Assembly (NCBI RefSeq): GCF_020515695.1
Contig: NZ_JAIWJA010000001.1
Coordinates: forward strand, 868,001-932,000
Direction: 5' to 3'
DNA length: 64,000 bases
DNA from: Pseudomonas sp. MWU16-30317
GTDB taxonomy: Bacteria; Pseudomonadota; Gammaproteobacteria; Pseudomonadales; Pseudomonadaceae
Position 1 is the stretch's first letter, and every line of letters starts with the position of its first letter. Below are positions 46,703-55,166 of this stretch, piece after piece. Under the pieces are notes generated by a model. The model saw only the letters and a program-made list of their open reading frames with translations, had not been told where the DNA came from and searched no databases. A program made the position numbers and the translations under genes.

Positions 46703-48305
46703 CCTTTTCCAGTTCGATCCTGAGGAGCTAATGCCGGTCTATCAGTTTGCGGCGACCGATGAGTACTGCCACGGGTGGAAGCAACTCACGAAACTGTTCG
46801 ACAAGCCAAATCTGCCGACCGCAGGACTTGAGGAGATATTGAGTGCGGTTTCTGGCGGGCCAGTGTGGGTCAACTATCGACCTGACCCGAAGGGCCATGT
46901 GCCTGCCATTGCCTCAGCCAATGCCCTTTCGTACGACCAGCTGTGCAATGCGATCAGCTTCTGGGCTCAAGAGACGGCAGAGGGTGGCGAGGAGTTGGCG
47001 CACTACCTTCGGCCTGGCGACGCCCAGCCCCTCCATGCGTCGACCCTGTTTGCGGATCCCAAGCAGTCAGAGTCAATGTACAAGGTCGTGCCTTGGATGT
47101 TGTCCAGTCGGATGACCGAGCAACCCATGGAGTCATCCAAGCCGTTAACGCTCAGCCTGTGCAGCGATGCTACCTTGCTTGCATGGGATCACCCACTGAC
47201 CTACGCCAATGAAGGACGTCGAGCGATCGCGATGCATGCGATCACGACTCAGCTGGTCTTGGTGCACCGTCGCGAGCTGCCCTACGCGGCAGTCGGAGTG
47301 CACTTAAGCCATATATTGCCGCAGTGGCGGCACGCTACGAACAAGGTCTGGTTCAACACCGGTCGCGGGATTTCTAAGTTTGCAATCCATATCCCGCCGA
47401 TGACGGACGGGAAGTTCACCACCCAGTACACCACGGTAGCTCACAAGGTGCTCAAACAGCTGGGCTCCCTTGAGCTGCCCAAACTCGGTGACGGCGATCT
47501 AGAAATGGCCGGTAATTTGCGCCCTATCCATGCACATCTACCGCCGTTTTGGCCGGTCGGAAACGGTGCCGGCCCACTGTTTCTAGATCAGGCCAGCTTC
47601 CACTTCCAGAGGTCTGTGACGAGTGCCAAACCTATGCTGGCGCGGCGTGTCGGCAAGATGATTGCCGTTCGCAAGCAGACTGACGACATCCCAGTGGCGC
47701 CGATCAAGGTAGCGGTGATCACCGCTCACACCGATATCATGGCGAGGATCGCCGAGGTCGGCGAGCACCTGGATGACCTCACACCGGTATTTCTTGAAGG
47801 GCGCAAGCCTGTTCTGACCCTGCAACAGGTACAACGCCCTGGGGCGCTTCAGGCGCTCACCACGCAGACATCCTACGCTCACGTCAAACAATGGTTTGAG
47901 AGTGAGGTACTTCCCGTCGTACAGCCCATGGGTGCCGCGGTAGCGATTGTTGAGACCGTTCCCGCCGTTGCGAGTAAGACAGACACCGATCCTAAGCACA
48001 TCCTGCGCGCGCTGTTTGCAAAGCACGGCATAGCCACTCAATTTCTGATGCACATTCCCCCTACTCCAGCCTCAGGTACTGCCGACTCGACGGGCCCTGC
48101 GCCCGGGGCAATGGATAGAAAGATGGGCAATCGGATTCAGAAGCTGGTTGCTAAACGTCAAGCTGCTAGCGATGACATTGAGCCAAGTGTCGACTATCCA
48201 GCGATCAATGGTTTGCTTGATGCGATACGCAGCACTGGCTACACACCACAGCCCCTGCTGCAGGTGAAATGCAGGATTAAAGAGGCTCTATCCCGGTCTG
48301 AATGA
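46680..48305 (+). CDS. pPIWI-RE protein, N-terminal and MID part
   Basis: 541 residues matching the DUF3962-containing N half and MID-like half of pPIWI-RE proteins, a prokaryotic Argonaute-related clade. Segments such as LTLSLCSDATLLAWDHPLTY, RVGKMIAVRKQTDD and IKVAVITAHTD belong to the MID region. It ends abruptly at RIKEALSRSE while the following RNase H-like C terminus continues in another frame (next entry). The ATG has GAGG upstream. Either the gene is truncated or the two parts were one protein until recently. The system is known as a three-gene defence island with REase and helicase. Confidence 0.78.
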   Translation: MTLQLRTNLFQFDPEELMPVYQFAATDEYCHGWKQLTKLFDKPNLPTAGLEEILSAVSGGPVWVNYRPDPKGHVPAIASANALSYDQLCNAISFWAQETAEGGEELAHYLRPGDAQPLHASTLFADPKQSESMYKVVPWMLSSRMTEQPMESSKPLTLSLCSDATLLAWDHPLTYANEGRRAIAMHAITTQLVLVHRRELPYAAVGVHLSHILPQWRHATNKVWFNTGRGISKFAIHIPPMTDGKFTTQYTTVAHKVLKQLGSLELPKLGDGDLEMAGNLRPIHAHLPPFWPVGNGAGPLFLDQASFHFQRSVTSAKPMLARRVGKMIAVRKQTDDIPVAPIKVAVITAHTDIMARIAEVGEHLDDLTPVFLEGRKPVLTLQQVQRPGALQALTTQTSYAHVKQWFESEVLPVVQPMGAAVAIVETVPAVASKTDTDPKHILRALFAKHGIATQFLMHIPPTPASGTADSTGPAPGAMDRKMGNRIQKLVAKRQAASDDIEPSVDYPAINGLLDAIRSTGYTPQPLLQVKCRIKEALSRSE

Positions 48306-48330
48306 CGGAGCCGGCCTTGGCGTCCCCCCT

Positions 48331-48777
48331 TTGCCCAAGGGTGCCTGGGCTCTGCCTGTGCGATCAGATAACCAGACCGCGCAGATGACGGGCGTGCATA
48401 GCAAGTCTCCAACAGCGCCGGCTTACATAGGGTCTAAGATCGGTGTTCATCAAGCCGAACATCAACCCAGTGTCTATTACTTCACCTCCTACACGAAGCA
48501 CTACAGCCGCATGCTTTCTCAGCGGCAAAAGACTCGGTATGACGTGGTGCAGGCGCGCCTGCGCGATTCATGGCAACAGTTGGGCGTCACGGAGTTTGTG
48601 ATGATTCAATCGGGGGATTTCGCGCACTCCGATCAGATGGCTTTGCAGGTTGGACTCTGGTGCAAGTTTGCACCGCTGTGGGATGGGTTTCTGCGCCTAC
48701 CCTCGCCGCTCCATGCTGCCTGGCAGATCGCCGCGGATCATCCAATCATCGAGCGCCACCGCAAAAGCAGCTTTTGA
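48331..48777 (+). pseudogene. Detached C-terminal part of the pPIWI-RE protein
   Basis: Continues the pPIWI gene in another frame. From a TTG (48331) or ATG (48385) it runs IGSKIGVHQAEHQPS, YYFTSYTKHYSRML, FVMIQSGDF and LWDGFLRLPSPLH, the conserved end of the pPIWI-RE RNase H-like domain. The same frame is open further upstream (PGLNDGAGLGVPPL), overlapping the end of the N-terminal gene. The two parts total about 700 residues, less than the full-length members I know, so part of the RNase H-like domain may also be deleted. It is probably a decay product. Confidence 0.7.
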
Positions 48778-48856
48778 GCTGCGCGAAAGACGCACTATGT
48801 TGGGGGGCGCATACCCCGGCTATCACTGCCAAAGTGACTGAACGGTGCTGCGATCT

Positions 48857-49621
48857 TCACGCGCGCAGCAAAGTCCCGAGGTTACGAACAATCTGCGCAC
48901 CAACCGTGGCAGCGTCTAGGCCCCTGAGGGCTGCAATCCCTTGAACCGCGTCTTTGACGTCGAGCGGAGTCAAGGGCCGATCACCTGCTTGCACGAATGG
49001 GCCATCCGTCTCTGTGAGCAACCGCTCAAGAGGTAAGGATTCAACCAGGGCGCGGTGCTTGGTGGACTTCAGCATTTCCACGTTTACGGAAAAGTAACAC
49101 CCTAAATCCAATGCTCGCCTTGCTTCAGAGATGCTCCCCGTAAACCAATGCAACACCACTTTGCCTCTATCAGGAGGCAAGCAGCGCTCGATGTGCCCCA
49201 AGACCTTGGCTGCGGTGCGTACGCTATGAACGGTCAGAATCTTGCCCCCCTGCTCTGAGCAGGCGCTCAGAATCCGCTTGAAGACCCGCTCTTGAGCTTC
49301 AAAGCTGCTGTAGAACTTCGGCCCGGCGTCCAGACCGATCTCCCCGACATACTTGGCGTCGGCCAGCAGCCTTTCGAACAAGACAATCTCGGACTCTCGC
49401 TGTGCAACCAATTGCGGATGCAGGCCCAAGGCCACGCGTACATGCCGAGAGGTTTGAGTCAGCTCCCTGTTTCTCGCCCAGGCCTTTGGCGTAGTTGTAA
49501 CCGCCAGGGTAGCGACGGCTTCAGCATCACATTGGCCGATGAGCGCCTCATGCTCCTGATAGAGATCGAGGTGGCAATGAAAATCGACCCACCGGGGGCG
49601 CTCGCGGGGTTCGCTGCTCAT
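48857..49621 (-). CDS. qatD: Qat system TatD-like DNase
   Basis: 254 residues of the TatD metal-dependent hydrolase family: the HxH motif in VDFHCHLD (residues 12-19), YVGEIGLD, the His in LTVHSVR and LHWFTG, and the Asp in LLTETDGPF. It is a cytoplasmic DNase. It is the fourth gene of a qatABCD operon; its ATG overlaps the qatC stop (ATGA). QatD is required for the anti-phage activity of known Qat systems. Confidence 0.92.
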   Translation of the reverse strand: MSSEPRERPRWVDFHCHLDLYQEHEALIGQCDAEAVATLAVTTTPKAWARNRELTQTSRHVRVALGLHPQLVAQRESEIVLFERLLADAKYVGEIGLDAGPKFYSSFEAQERVFKRILSACSEQGGKILTVHSVRTAAKVLGHIERCLPPDRGKVVLHWFTGSISEARRALDLGCYFSVNVEMLKSTKHRALVESLPLERLLTETDGPFVQAGDRPLTPLDVKDAVQGIAALRGLDAATVGAQIVRNLGTLLRA

Positions 49622-50994
49622 AACGGTTTGGCTCTCACTCCCGTCAGGTATCTATCCACCTCGTTGAGCCCATCGATGTAGACCTGCTGGTATGAGGGCA
49701 GGTCATTGGGGTGATCGCTCAACGGGCCAGGCACGTGGATGTCAAATGTAGGGCTGCTAGGAACGTTCTGCATCCTGCGTATGGCCAACTGAAAAGATCG
49801 CACGTGCTCACCATCTGCCTTGTTCGTATCCAGGATTTCAGCATGCAGATCTGGAATTAGATAGGGCGTGATATCGTCACCACATCCATGGGCTATCGCA
49901 GCCCGCCTAATGATGCATGGTACGCAGTAGCCGCAGTGCTTTGGCTGCCGATTGGCAGGATCCCTGTGATACCTGGCTTTCCCTGCCGAGGAGCAGGACA
50001 TGGTCTTGTGAACGTTTTCTTGCAAGAACAGGCGGTCAGCGCACTCCTCGGCCATCTGGCCCTTCGTGCGATGTCCATACATGTTGTGCAGTCTCATTCC
50101 GAGACCAAGGCCTGCAAAGATTTCATTCATCCTTGCCATGTAATAGGGATGGGTAGTTCGCGTACTCAATGCCCCCAAACGCAGGGGGTCAAGGGGGACA
50201 TTCAATGAGATCAAGCCATTCTCAGGCACATGGATGATCATCTCTTCACCAATGGCATCCGCGGCAAGAGCGGCCAACGCAAAGAACAGAAACGACCTCC
50301 CTCGAAGCGTATCCTCCCCATCAGACACGGTCACAATGCCTTGCGGAAAACCGACCCGAGCCTGGACATGATTGATATCTGAATCGGGATAGCGCTGCTT
50401 CAGCGCGGCAAGACACTGGTCTTGGTAGGTACTTGTGCTGTTGGCATCCCAGTAATGGCTGACCAGCAGCGGGGACTCACCGCGGGCAAGCAGATCAATG
50501 GCACCTATGAAACTGTCCATGCCCCCAGAGAAGAGACAAACGCTGGTGGGGTTAGCCGACTGGAACAGGTCACAAGGCGGGGAAAGCTCCTCAAGCCCGC
50601 TAGGACGATCTCTGAAGAAAATACCCCACCGATCCCCGGTGAGAAAGTGCAATGTCGACTCGAGCAACGTAGTCAGAGAAGACCATAATGCAGGATCGGA
50701 AACGGGCACGTAGAGATCGATCTCGCGTGTCCATGCGTTTTGAGATTCTGACGCTCTCGAGACTCTCGTGTCTGCTGCGGTTAACGCACCTGCCACCAGC
50801 GCTAAATCAATAGCGAGCTCACCGGGCGACATCCCCATGGCCGATAGCTGGGCGACTGCCTGTCCGATGCCAAATCCCAGGCGCTGATGACCATCAATGA
50901 AGGAAATCTCGGTCTCATGACTACCGGGATGTTGGATATCGATCGTGTCTGTATCGGTACCGCCGAGACGGCAAATGATACTGTGATGTCTCAT
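49618..50994 (-). CDS. qatC: Qat system QueC-like protein
   Basis: 458 residues. The PP-loop SGGMDS at about 156-161 (within VCLFSGGMDSFIGAID) and the C-terminal cysteine set HCGYCVPCIIRR match QueC-like 7-deazapurine enzymes and their defence relatives. It may modify a nucleotide or a protein partner; the reaction in Qat is not established. ATG overlaps the qatB stop. The N-terminal 140 residues are an extra domain absent from housekeeping QueC. Confidence 0.9.
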   Translation of the reverse strand: MRHHSIICRLGGTDTDTIDIQHPGSHETEISFIDGHQRLGFGIGQAVAQLSAMGMSPGELAIDLALVAGALTAADTRVSRASESQNAWTREIDLYVPVSDPALWSSLTTLLESTLHFLTGDRWGIFFRDRPSGLEELSPPCDLFQSANPTSVCLFSGGMDSFIGAIDLLARGESPLLVSHYWDANSTSTYQDQCLAALKQRYPDSDINHVQARVGFPQGIVTVSDGEDTLRGRSFLFFALAALAADAIGEEMIIHVPENGLISLNVPLDPLRLGALSTRTTHPYYMARMNEIFAGLGLGMRLHNMYGHRTKGQMAEECADRLFLQENVHKTMSCSSAGKARYHRDPANRQPKHCGYCVPCIIRRAAIAHGCGDDITPYLIPDLHAEILDTNKADGEHVRSFQLAIRRMQNVPSSPTFDIHVPGPLSDHPNDLPSYQQVYIDGLNEVDRYLTGVRAKPL

Positions 50995-51854
50995 TGGGCG
51001 GCCTCCCCGGCTGCTGCGATGATTTCAAAGGCCGACTCATAGATCCTGCTGATAACCCCATGGATCTCCTGATCCGTCAACCGAGGCAGACCATCCAAAC
51101 GGTCTGATAATCGCCCGCGTGTTGCGCCAGTAATGAAGGAATGAAGGTCGCTCTGCATCTGCTCTACTGAGTCAACGTCCTCAGGAACAGTGATCCCCCG
51201 ATGACCAAGGTCGGCCATCACCATGCCTTCGATGGACTGCGATACGAAGTTCAGGAAAAACTCATTCATCATCTCTGGAGCCATGTCGGCAAAACTGGTC
51301 TCACCCGATTCCGCAAGCGCAATGACATTCTCAAGCATCGCCTGCCGGGCTACAGCTTCATCGATGGCGCCACCGGGTGGGCACACAAACTCTACAAGAG
51401 CGAGAAACACCTCAGAAGAGGGTCGACCCGCGAGGCCGTTCAGGTTCAGTTGGCGCAGTACTTCGGTTGCACCGAATCGCTGCACATCCCGAATCACACC
51501 GAGTAGTCGACCGGCTGCTGCGCGCGAGGCGCCCATACGTCGCGCTGCCCGAGCGGCCCCACCTGTCCCGCTCCTGACATAGGTTGACAGTGCCCTACCC
51601 AGAGCGCTTGAGCTGCCAGTTCTTGCGAAACGGGTGAACTGGGCACGAGACGGCCCTAGACCTGACGTTCCATTGTTGCTGACAGGCCCCTGAGCTGGCT
51701 GATTACTTTGGCCATTTCCGCCTGGACTTGCGCCTGTGCCATCTGAAGGAGCAGGACTGCCTGATTGAGTGGGGGCACTCGATGGCGCTACGTCATCGAC
51801 CCACGATGGAACCAACCCCGAAGCGGGCCCACCATATCCTTTTGAAGTTCCCAT
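50991..51854 (-). CDS. qatB: Qat system QatB
   Basis: 287 residues. A disordered Gly/Ser/Pro-rich N terminus (about 1-75, with GYGGPASGLVPSW near the start) leads into a helical domain with ARAARRMGASRAAAGRLLG and LAGRPSSEVFLALVEFVCP. QatB has no known enzyme motif and is defined by position between the ATPase and the QueC-like gene. It starts ten bases after the qatA stop. Confidence 0.88.
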   Translation of the reverse strand: MGTSKGYGGPASGLVPSWVDDVAPSSAPTQSGSPAPSDGTGASPGGNGQSNQPAQGPVSNNGTSGLGPSRAQFTRFARTGSSSALGRALSTYVRSGTGGAARAARRMGASRAAAGRLLGVIRDVQRFGATEVLRQLNLNGLAGRPSSEVFLALVEFVCPPGGAIDEAVARQAMLENVIALAESGETSFADMAPEMMNEFFLNFVSQSIEGMVMADLGHRGITVPEDVDSVEQMQSDLHSFITGATRGRLSDRLDGLPRLTDQEIHGVISRIYESAFEIIAAAGEAAQ

Positions 51855-51864
51855 GCTGCATTCC

Positions 51865-53826
51865 TTAGCCTTTTTGGCCTAGCTCCAACACCTGTTCTGC
51901 GACCACTTTGATCCGTTTGTTGTCTACCTGAGCGACCCACTCTTTTAGAACCGCATTGAATGCGGCCTTAGCGGTCGGTTCGACTAGGCACTCGCCCCAG
52001 CTAGAGGCGGCCCATCCGCCAAGCTTGTCGACTGGAAGTCCCCGAATAAACTCGACCAACCTGCTCTGAAGCCCAGGATGCTCTTTGACCATGCTGGTCA
52101 AGCCATCCAGACCTAGAGGTGGCTTGTCAAAGCTGTCGCCCTGCAATATGCGGTCACGAATAGCATCGAACACTTCTTCGGAGTCGGGGGCTGATAGCTC
52201 ACGCACTGCCGCAAGCACAGGAGCGCTCTTGATCTTGAGCCGTGGGCCCATCAGGGTTTCTACCAGAGCTTCCAGATGGCTGGTAGCGACGTACCCTGCG
52301 AGAGAACTACGTTTGTCCCGCGTGACGAAAACGTAAGGCCTTAGATCGACACCAGCAAGCGGTGGATCGATATTCGCCCAGTTGAGTGCCCAGTCGCTCT
52401 TCAGCCACTGCTGAAGCTCTGCGCCAATGGCAATAGCTGCCCTTGGCTTGCTTTTACGAGTTGGCTTGATTTCATCTTCATCATCTTCTAGATCCTTCGG
52501 AGCGGCCTTGGCCCGCGCCTCCAGCCCTGCTATCGCTTCTGGAATACCGTCAGGCGCAAGAGACGCAAGCCTTGCGATCTGCTCATAGAAGTCGCTGTAG
52601 AAACGTTCGGCCAACATGATTTTAGCCAACACAGGACGGCGTATGTCGCCACCGAAACCACGCTCTTCGGCGATCGCCTGACGCAACATCATGGAGTTCA
52701 GGAAGCGTTTGATCTGGCGCGGGTTGCCTCGCGTGCCCTCACTCAGGATCTTTGTCACATGAGCGCTGATGTCCAGGGCCTGGCTGACCTCATCAGGAAG
52801 TTTTCCTCCCATCGCAGCCTGCACGACACTGCGCTCAAGGCCCTTGCTCTTCCAAGGCTTCTTCATGTCTTCGCGAGCAATCGCTAGCAGCTTTTGAAAT
52901 TGGGGACTCGACGAGGTTAGGGCGTTCTCGATCTGTAGCAACGTGATGTACACCCGGGTCTCGGCCAAACCCAGAGCTGGAATGCGAAACGGAACCTGGA
53001 TCAGCTTCTCAAGGTAGTTGCGGGCATAGCTTGCGGGCCCGGAAGCTTGCGGAAGGTCTGGGAAGTGTTCCCTCACTGCGTATTCAATCATGGCTTCATC
53101 GGCGCCGATCACGAACGCGGTACGCTCAACGAACAGGAACAGACGGATCGCTTCGAGTGTTTCAATGGCTGTCTTGGGAAGGCAGCGGTCAAGGTCATCA
53201 ACGATGACTACCAATTGGTCAATGTCCGCGGCATCCAACAGATCCTTGAACTCTTCACGGAATTTGTGAATATGCTCAGGAAGCTGTTCTGAAACCTCCT
53301 TGCCCTCCTTCAGATACTCGCCGATCTTCTCTGCGGCGCCGGTTAGATCTTCCCTGCTGATGTGGTCTGATGGGTTGGTCACAACCGAGGTCACCAGGTC
53401 GTACACCCCCTTTAACTGGTCAACTGTAGGTATCCCGGTCATTGCCGTGAATGCGAATCCACCAGCCTTGCGGGCAACCTTCAGCCAATCAACCCGCTTG
53501 AGGACTTTCGCGGCCGCATCTGCAACTTTCTTCGAGCCAGGTCTTGCGCGCTTAAGCTCATCGACGATTGTTTCAATGACGACGGTTTTGGCGTCCTCGA
53601 ACCCCTCAAACGTCCAGCCATTGAACCAAATGCACAGGACGCGGCCATCTGATTCCAGCTCAGCCTGCGTCATACGCAGCACACTGGATTTTCCTGCCCC
53701 CCAATCACCGTGCACCCCGATGGTGATAGGGGTGTCGGGAGTGTCCTTGATAAGCCGTACTACAGTCTTGGAAATCGCGTTGTAGTACAGCAAATCAGTT
53801 GCGGTTTCCTGGTCGTTTAAAAACAC
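51865..53826 (-). CDS. qatA: Qat system KAP-type ATPase
   Basis: 653 residues from the GTG used here. KAP P-loop NTPase: Walker A HGDWGAGKSS near residues 39-48, the FNGWTFEGF segment, and Walker B QLVVIVDDLDRCLP near 210. Unlike many KAP proteins no clear membrane hairpin is visible. The GTG at 53826 has GAGGGA six bases upstream and gives the family-like start FLNDQETATDLLYY; an ATG at 53862 is in frame but lacks a ribosome site. First gene of the qatABCD operon, presumably the sensor or motor. Confidence 0.9.
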   Translation of the reverse strand: MFLNDQETATDLLYYNAISKTVVRLIKDTPDTPITIGVHGDWGAGKSSVLRMTQAELESDGRVLCIWFNGWTFEGFEDAKTVVIETIVDELKRARPGSKKVADAAAKVLKRVDWLKVARKAGGFAFTAMTGIPTVDQLKGVYDLVTSVVTNPSDHISREDLTGAAEKIGEYLKEGKEVSEQLPEHIHKFREEFKDLLDAADIDQLVVIVDDLDRCLPKTAIETLEAIRLFLFVERTAFVIGADEAMIEYAVREHFPDLPQASGPASYARNYLEKLIQVPFRIPALGLAETRVYITLLQIENALTSSSPQFQKLLAIAREDMKKPWKSKGLERSVVQAAMGGKLPDEVSQALDISAHVTKILSEGTRGNPRQIKRFLNSMMLRQAIAEERGFGGDIRRPVLAKIMLAERFYSDFYEQIARLASLAPDGIPEAIAGLEARAKAAPKDLEDDEDEIKPTRKSKPRAAIAIGAELQQWLKSDWALNWANIDPPLAGVDLRPYVFVTRDKRSSLAGYVATSHLEALVETLMGPRLKIKSAPVLAAVRELSAPDSEEVFDAIRDRILQGDSFDKPPLGLDGLTSMVKEHPGLQSRLVEFIRGLPVDKLGGWAASSWGECLVEPTAKAAFNAVLKEWVAQVDNKRIKVVAEQVLELGQKG

Positions 53827-53953
53827 TGCGCAATCCCTCGCATCTGGGTCATGAAGTACCATTTATACAGGCAATCAGCCACTAATGGCCAACCTATGAG
53901 CGTCATCAAGCCTCCGCACATGATCGATTCAAAGTCGGCAGTTGCTTAAGGGC

Positions 53954-54844
53954 TTATGGGCTTCTGAAACATTGCCTGACCCCAGGAGCACCTACCACGA
54001 CGCTAGGGATTGGCTGGTACATGATGGGGATCACCAGAGTCGAGCTTGGTTTCTGATTCACTGCCCCAAGGTTGCTTAGGCGAAAACGTATGCCTCTTCG
54101 GGAGCAGGAGCTCCAGCGCGCAATGCCGCTGCTCTGACGATGGAGGCAACGTTGTTTGTGGGCGAGTCCAGTTTCTCTAGTAGCGGCCCTGCGCATAGGA
54201 GCGCGCGTTCGCCACAACTCTTGGGCCTCTGCCCACCCTGCGGTCAGGGGCGTGTCGACCAAGCCAGGCGCCACAGCGTTGACGCGAACGTCTGGCCCAA
54301 GCGATGCCGCGAGCAAGCGGGTCATGTGATTAAGCGCAGCTTTGCTTACCGCATAGGGAATCGAGGCGCCCTTAGGACGGACACCCGCATGCGAACTGAT
54401 ATTTACGACGCAACCTGCTCGGCGGAGACGGGCGGCATCGCGCAATGCCGACTCGGCCAAAGCGACAAGGTGAAACGGCGCCACGACATTAACCTCATTA
54501 AGTTCGTGCCACACCTGCGAACTGGCAGAGGCAAGGTCGCCGTGCGGTATGACTCTGCTAATACCAGCATTATTGACCAATACGTCGAGCTGCCCCCAGG
54601 CGGCAATAGCCTCGTTAACAAGCCTGACCCTGTCAGCTTCGATAGCAAGATCCGCTTGCACGTAAATAGCCTGCTTCATTTCGGCAGCCATAGCGCGACC
54701 CGTATCCGCAGAATTTCGGGAATGGAGCACCACTGCATAGCCTGCCAGGCTGAGTACACGTGCAATGGCTGCGCCGATGCCGGAAGTCGATCCCGTAACC
54801 AACGCGACGCGTAACTCGTTATCGATTGTCGGATTGGATGTCAT
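53954..54844 (-). CDS. SDR-family oxidoreductase with altered C terminus
   Basis: The first 215 residues are a normal [20 protein letters not shown], the Ser in VVNISSHAG and Tyr-Lys in IPYAVSKAA, then [13 protein letters not shown]. After [10 protein letters not shown] the expected C-terminal strands and GG motif are missing. In place are about 70 residues of unrelated, low-similarity sequence, while another frame stays open for a further 35 codons (ending [10 protein letters not shown]). This looks like a recombination or frameshift junction, so activity is doubtful. It is not part of the qat operon. Confidence 0.7.
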   Translation of the reverse strand: MTSNPTIDNELRVALVTGSTSGIGAAIARVLSLAGYAVVLHSRNSADTGRAMAAEMKQAIYVQADLAIEADRVRLVNEAIAAWGQLDVLVNNAGISRVIPHGDLASASSQVWHELNEVNVVAPFHLVALAESALRDAARLRRAGCVVNISSHAGVRPKGASIPYAVSKAALNHMTRLLAASLGPDVRVNAVAPGLVDTPLTAGWAEAQELWRTRAPMRRAATRETGLAHKQRCLHRQSSGIARWSSCSRRGIRFRLSNLGAVNQKPSSTLVIPIMYQPIPSVVVGAPGVRQCFRSP

Positions 54845-55166
54845 ATGGATATCTCGAATGGGTTGCTAGAGAACCATACCGTAGCACCAAGCAGGCAACG
54901 TCGGCGTCAGACAGTCACGATTCGCAGGTATCCATTTGCGAACTCAGTTTGGCTCATGTTCTGTGGCCCGAAACTACGCTTGTGGTTGAGACTTGCGGCT
55001 GCGGGCAGATCAGCTGTTTGCTCCAAGACTACGGGAGTGTGGGTAAATCCAGCGGCTCGCATGGCTAGTTCGGTCATACACCTGGCCGGATGGGTGACCA
55101 CTAGCGAAATCCCGAATATGCTCGGTAGAGGGTCACCTCCTCCCAGCGAAACTCAAGGTCAATAAA
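54845..55166. other. Intergenic region upstream of the reverse transcriptase
   Basis: 322 bases with no protein on either strand that I accept. GGTGACC and GGTCACC (about 55093 and 55129) could pair across about 30 bases just before the gene. Defence reverse transcriptases often carry a structured non-coding RNA here, so this is the place to look for one; I cannot see a definite fold. Confidence 0.4.

Noticed and set aside
54140-54814. 224-codon + strand frame opposite the SDR gene
   Set aside because: Antisense shadow of an SDR with intact [12 protein letters not shown] and YAVSK motifs.
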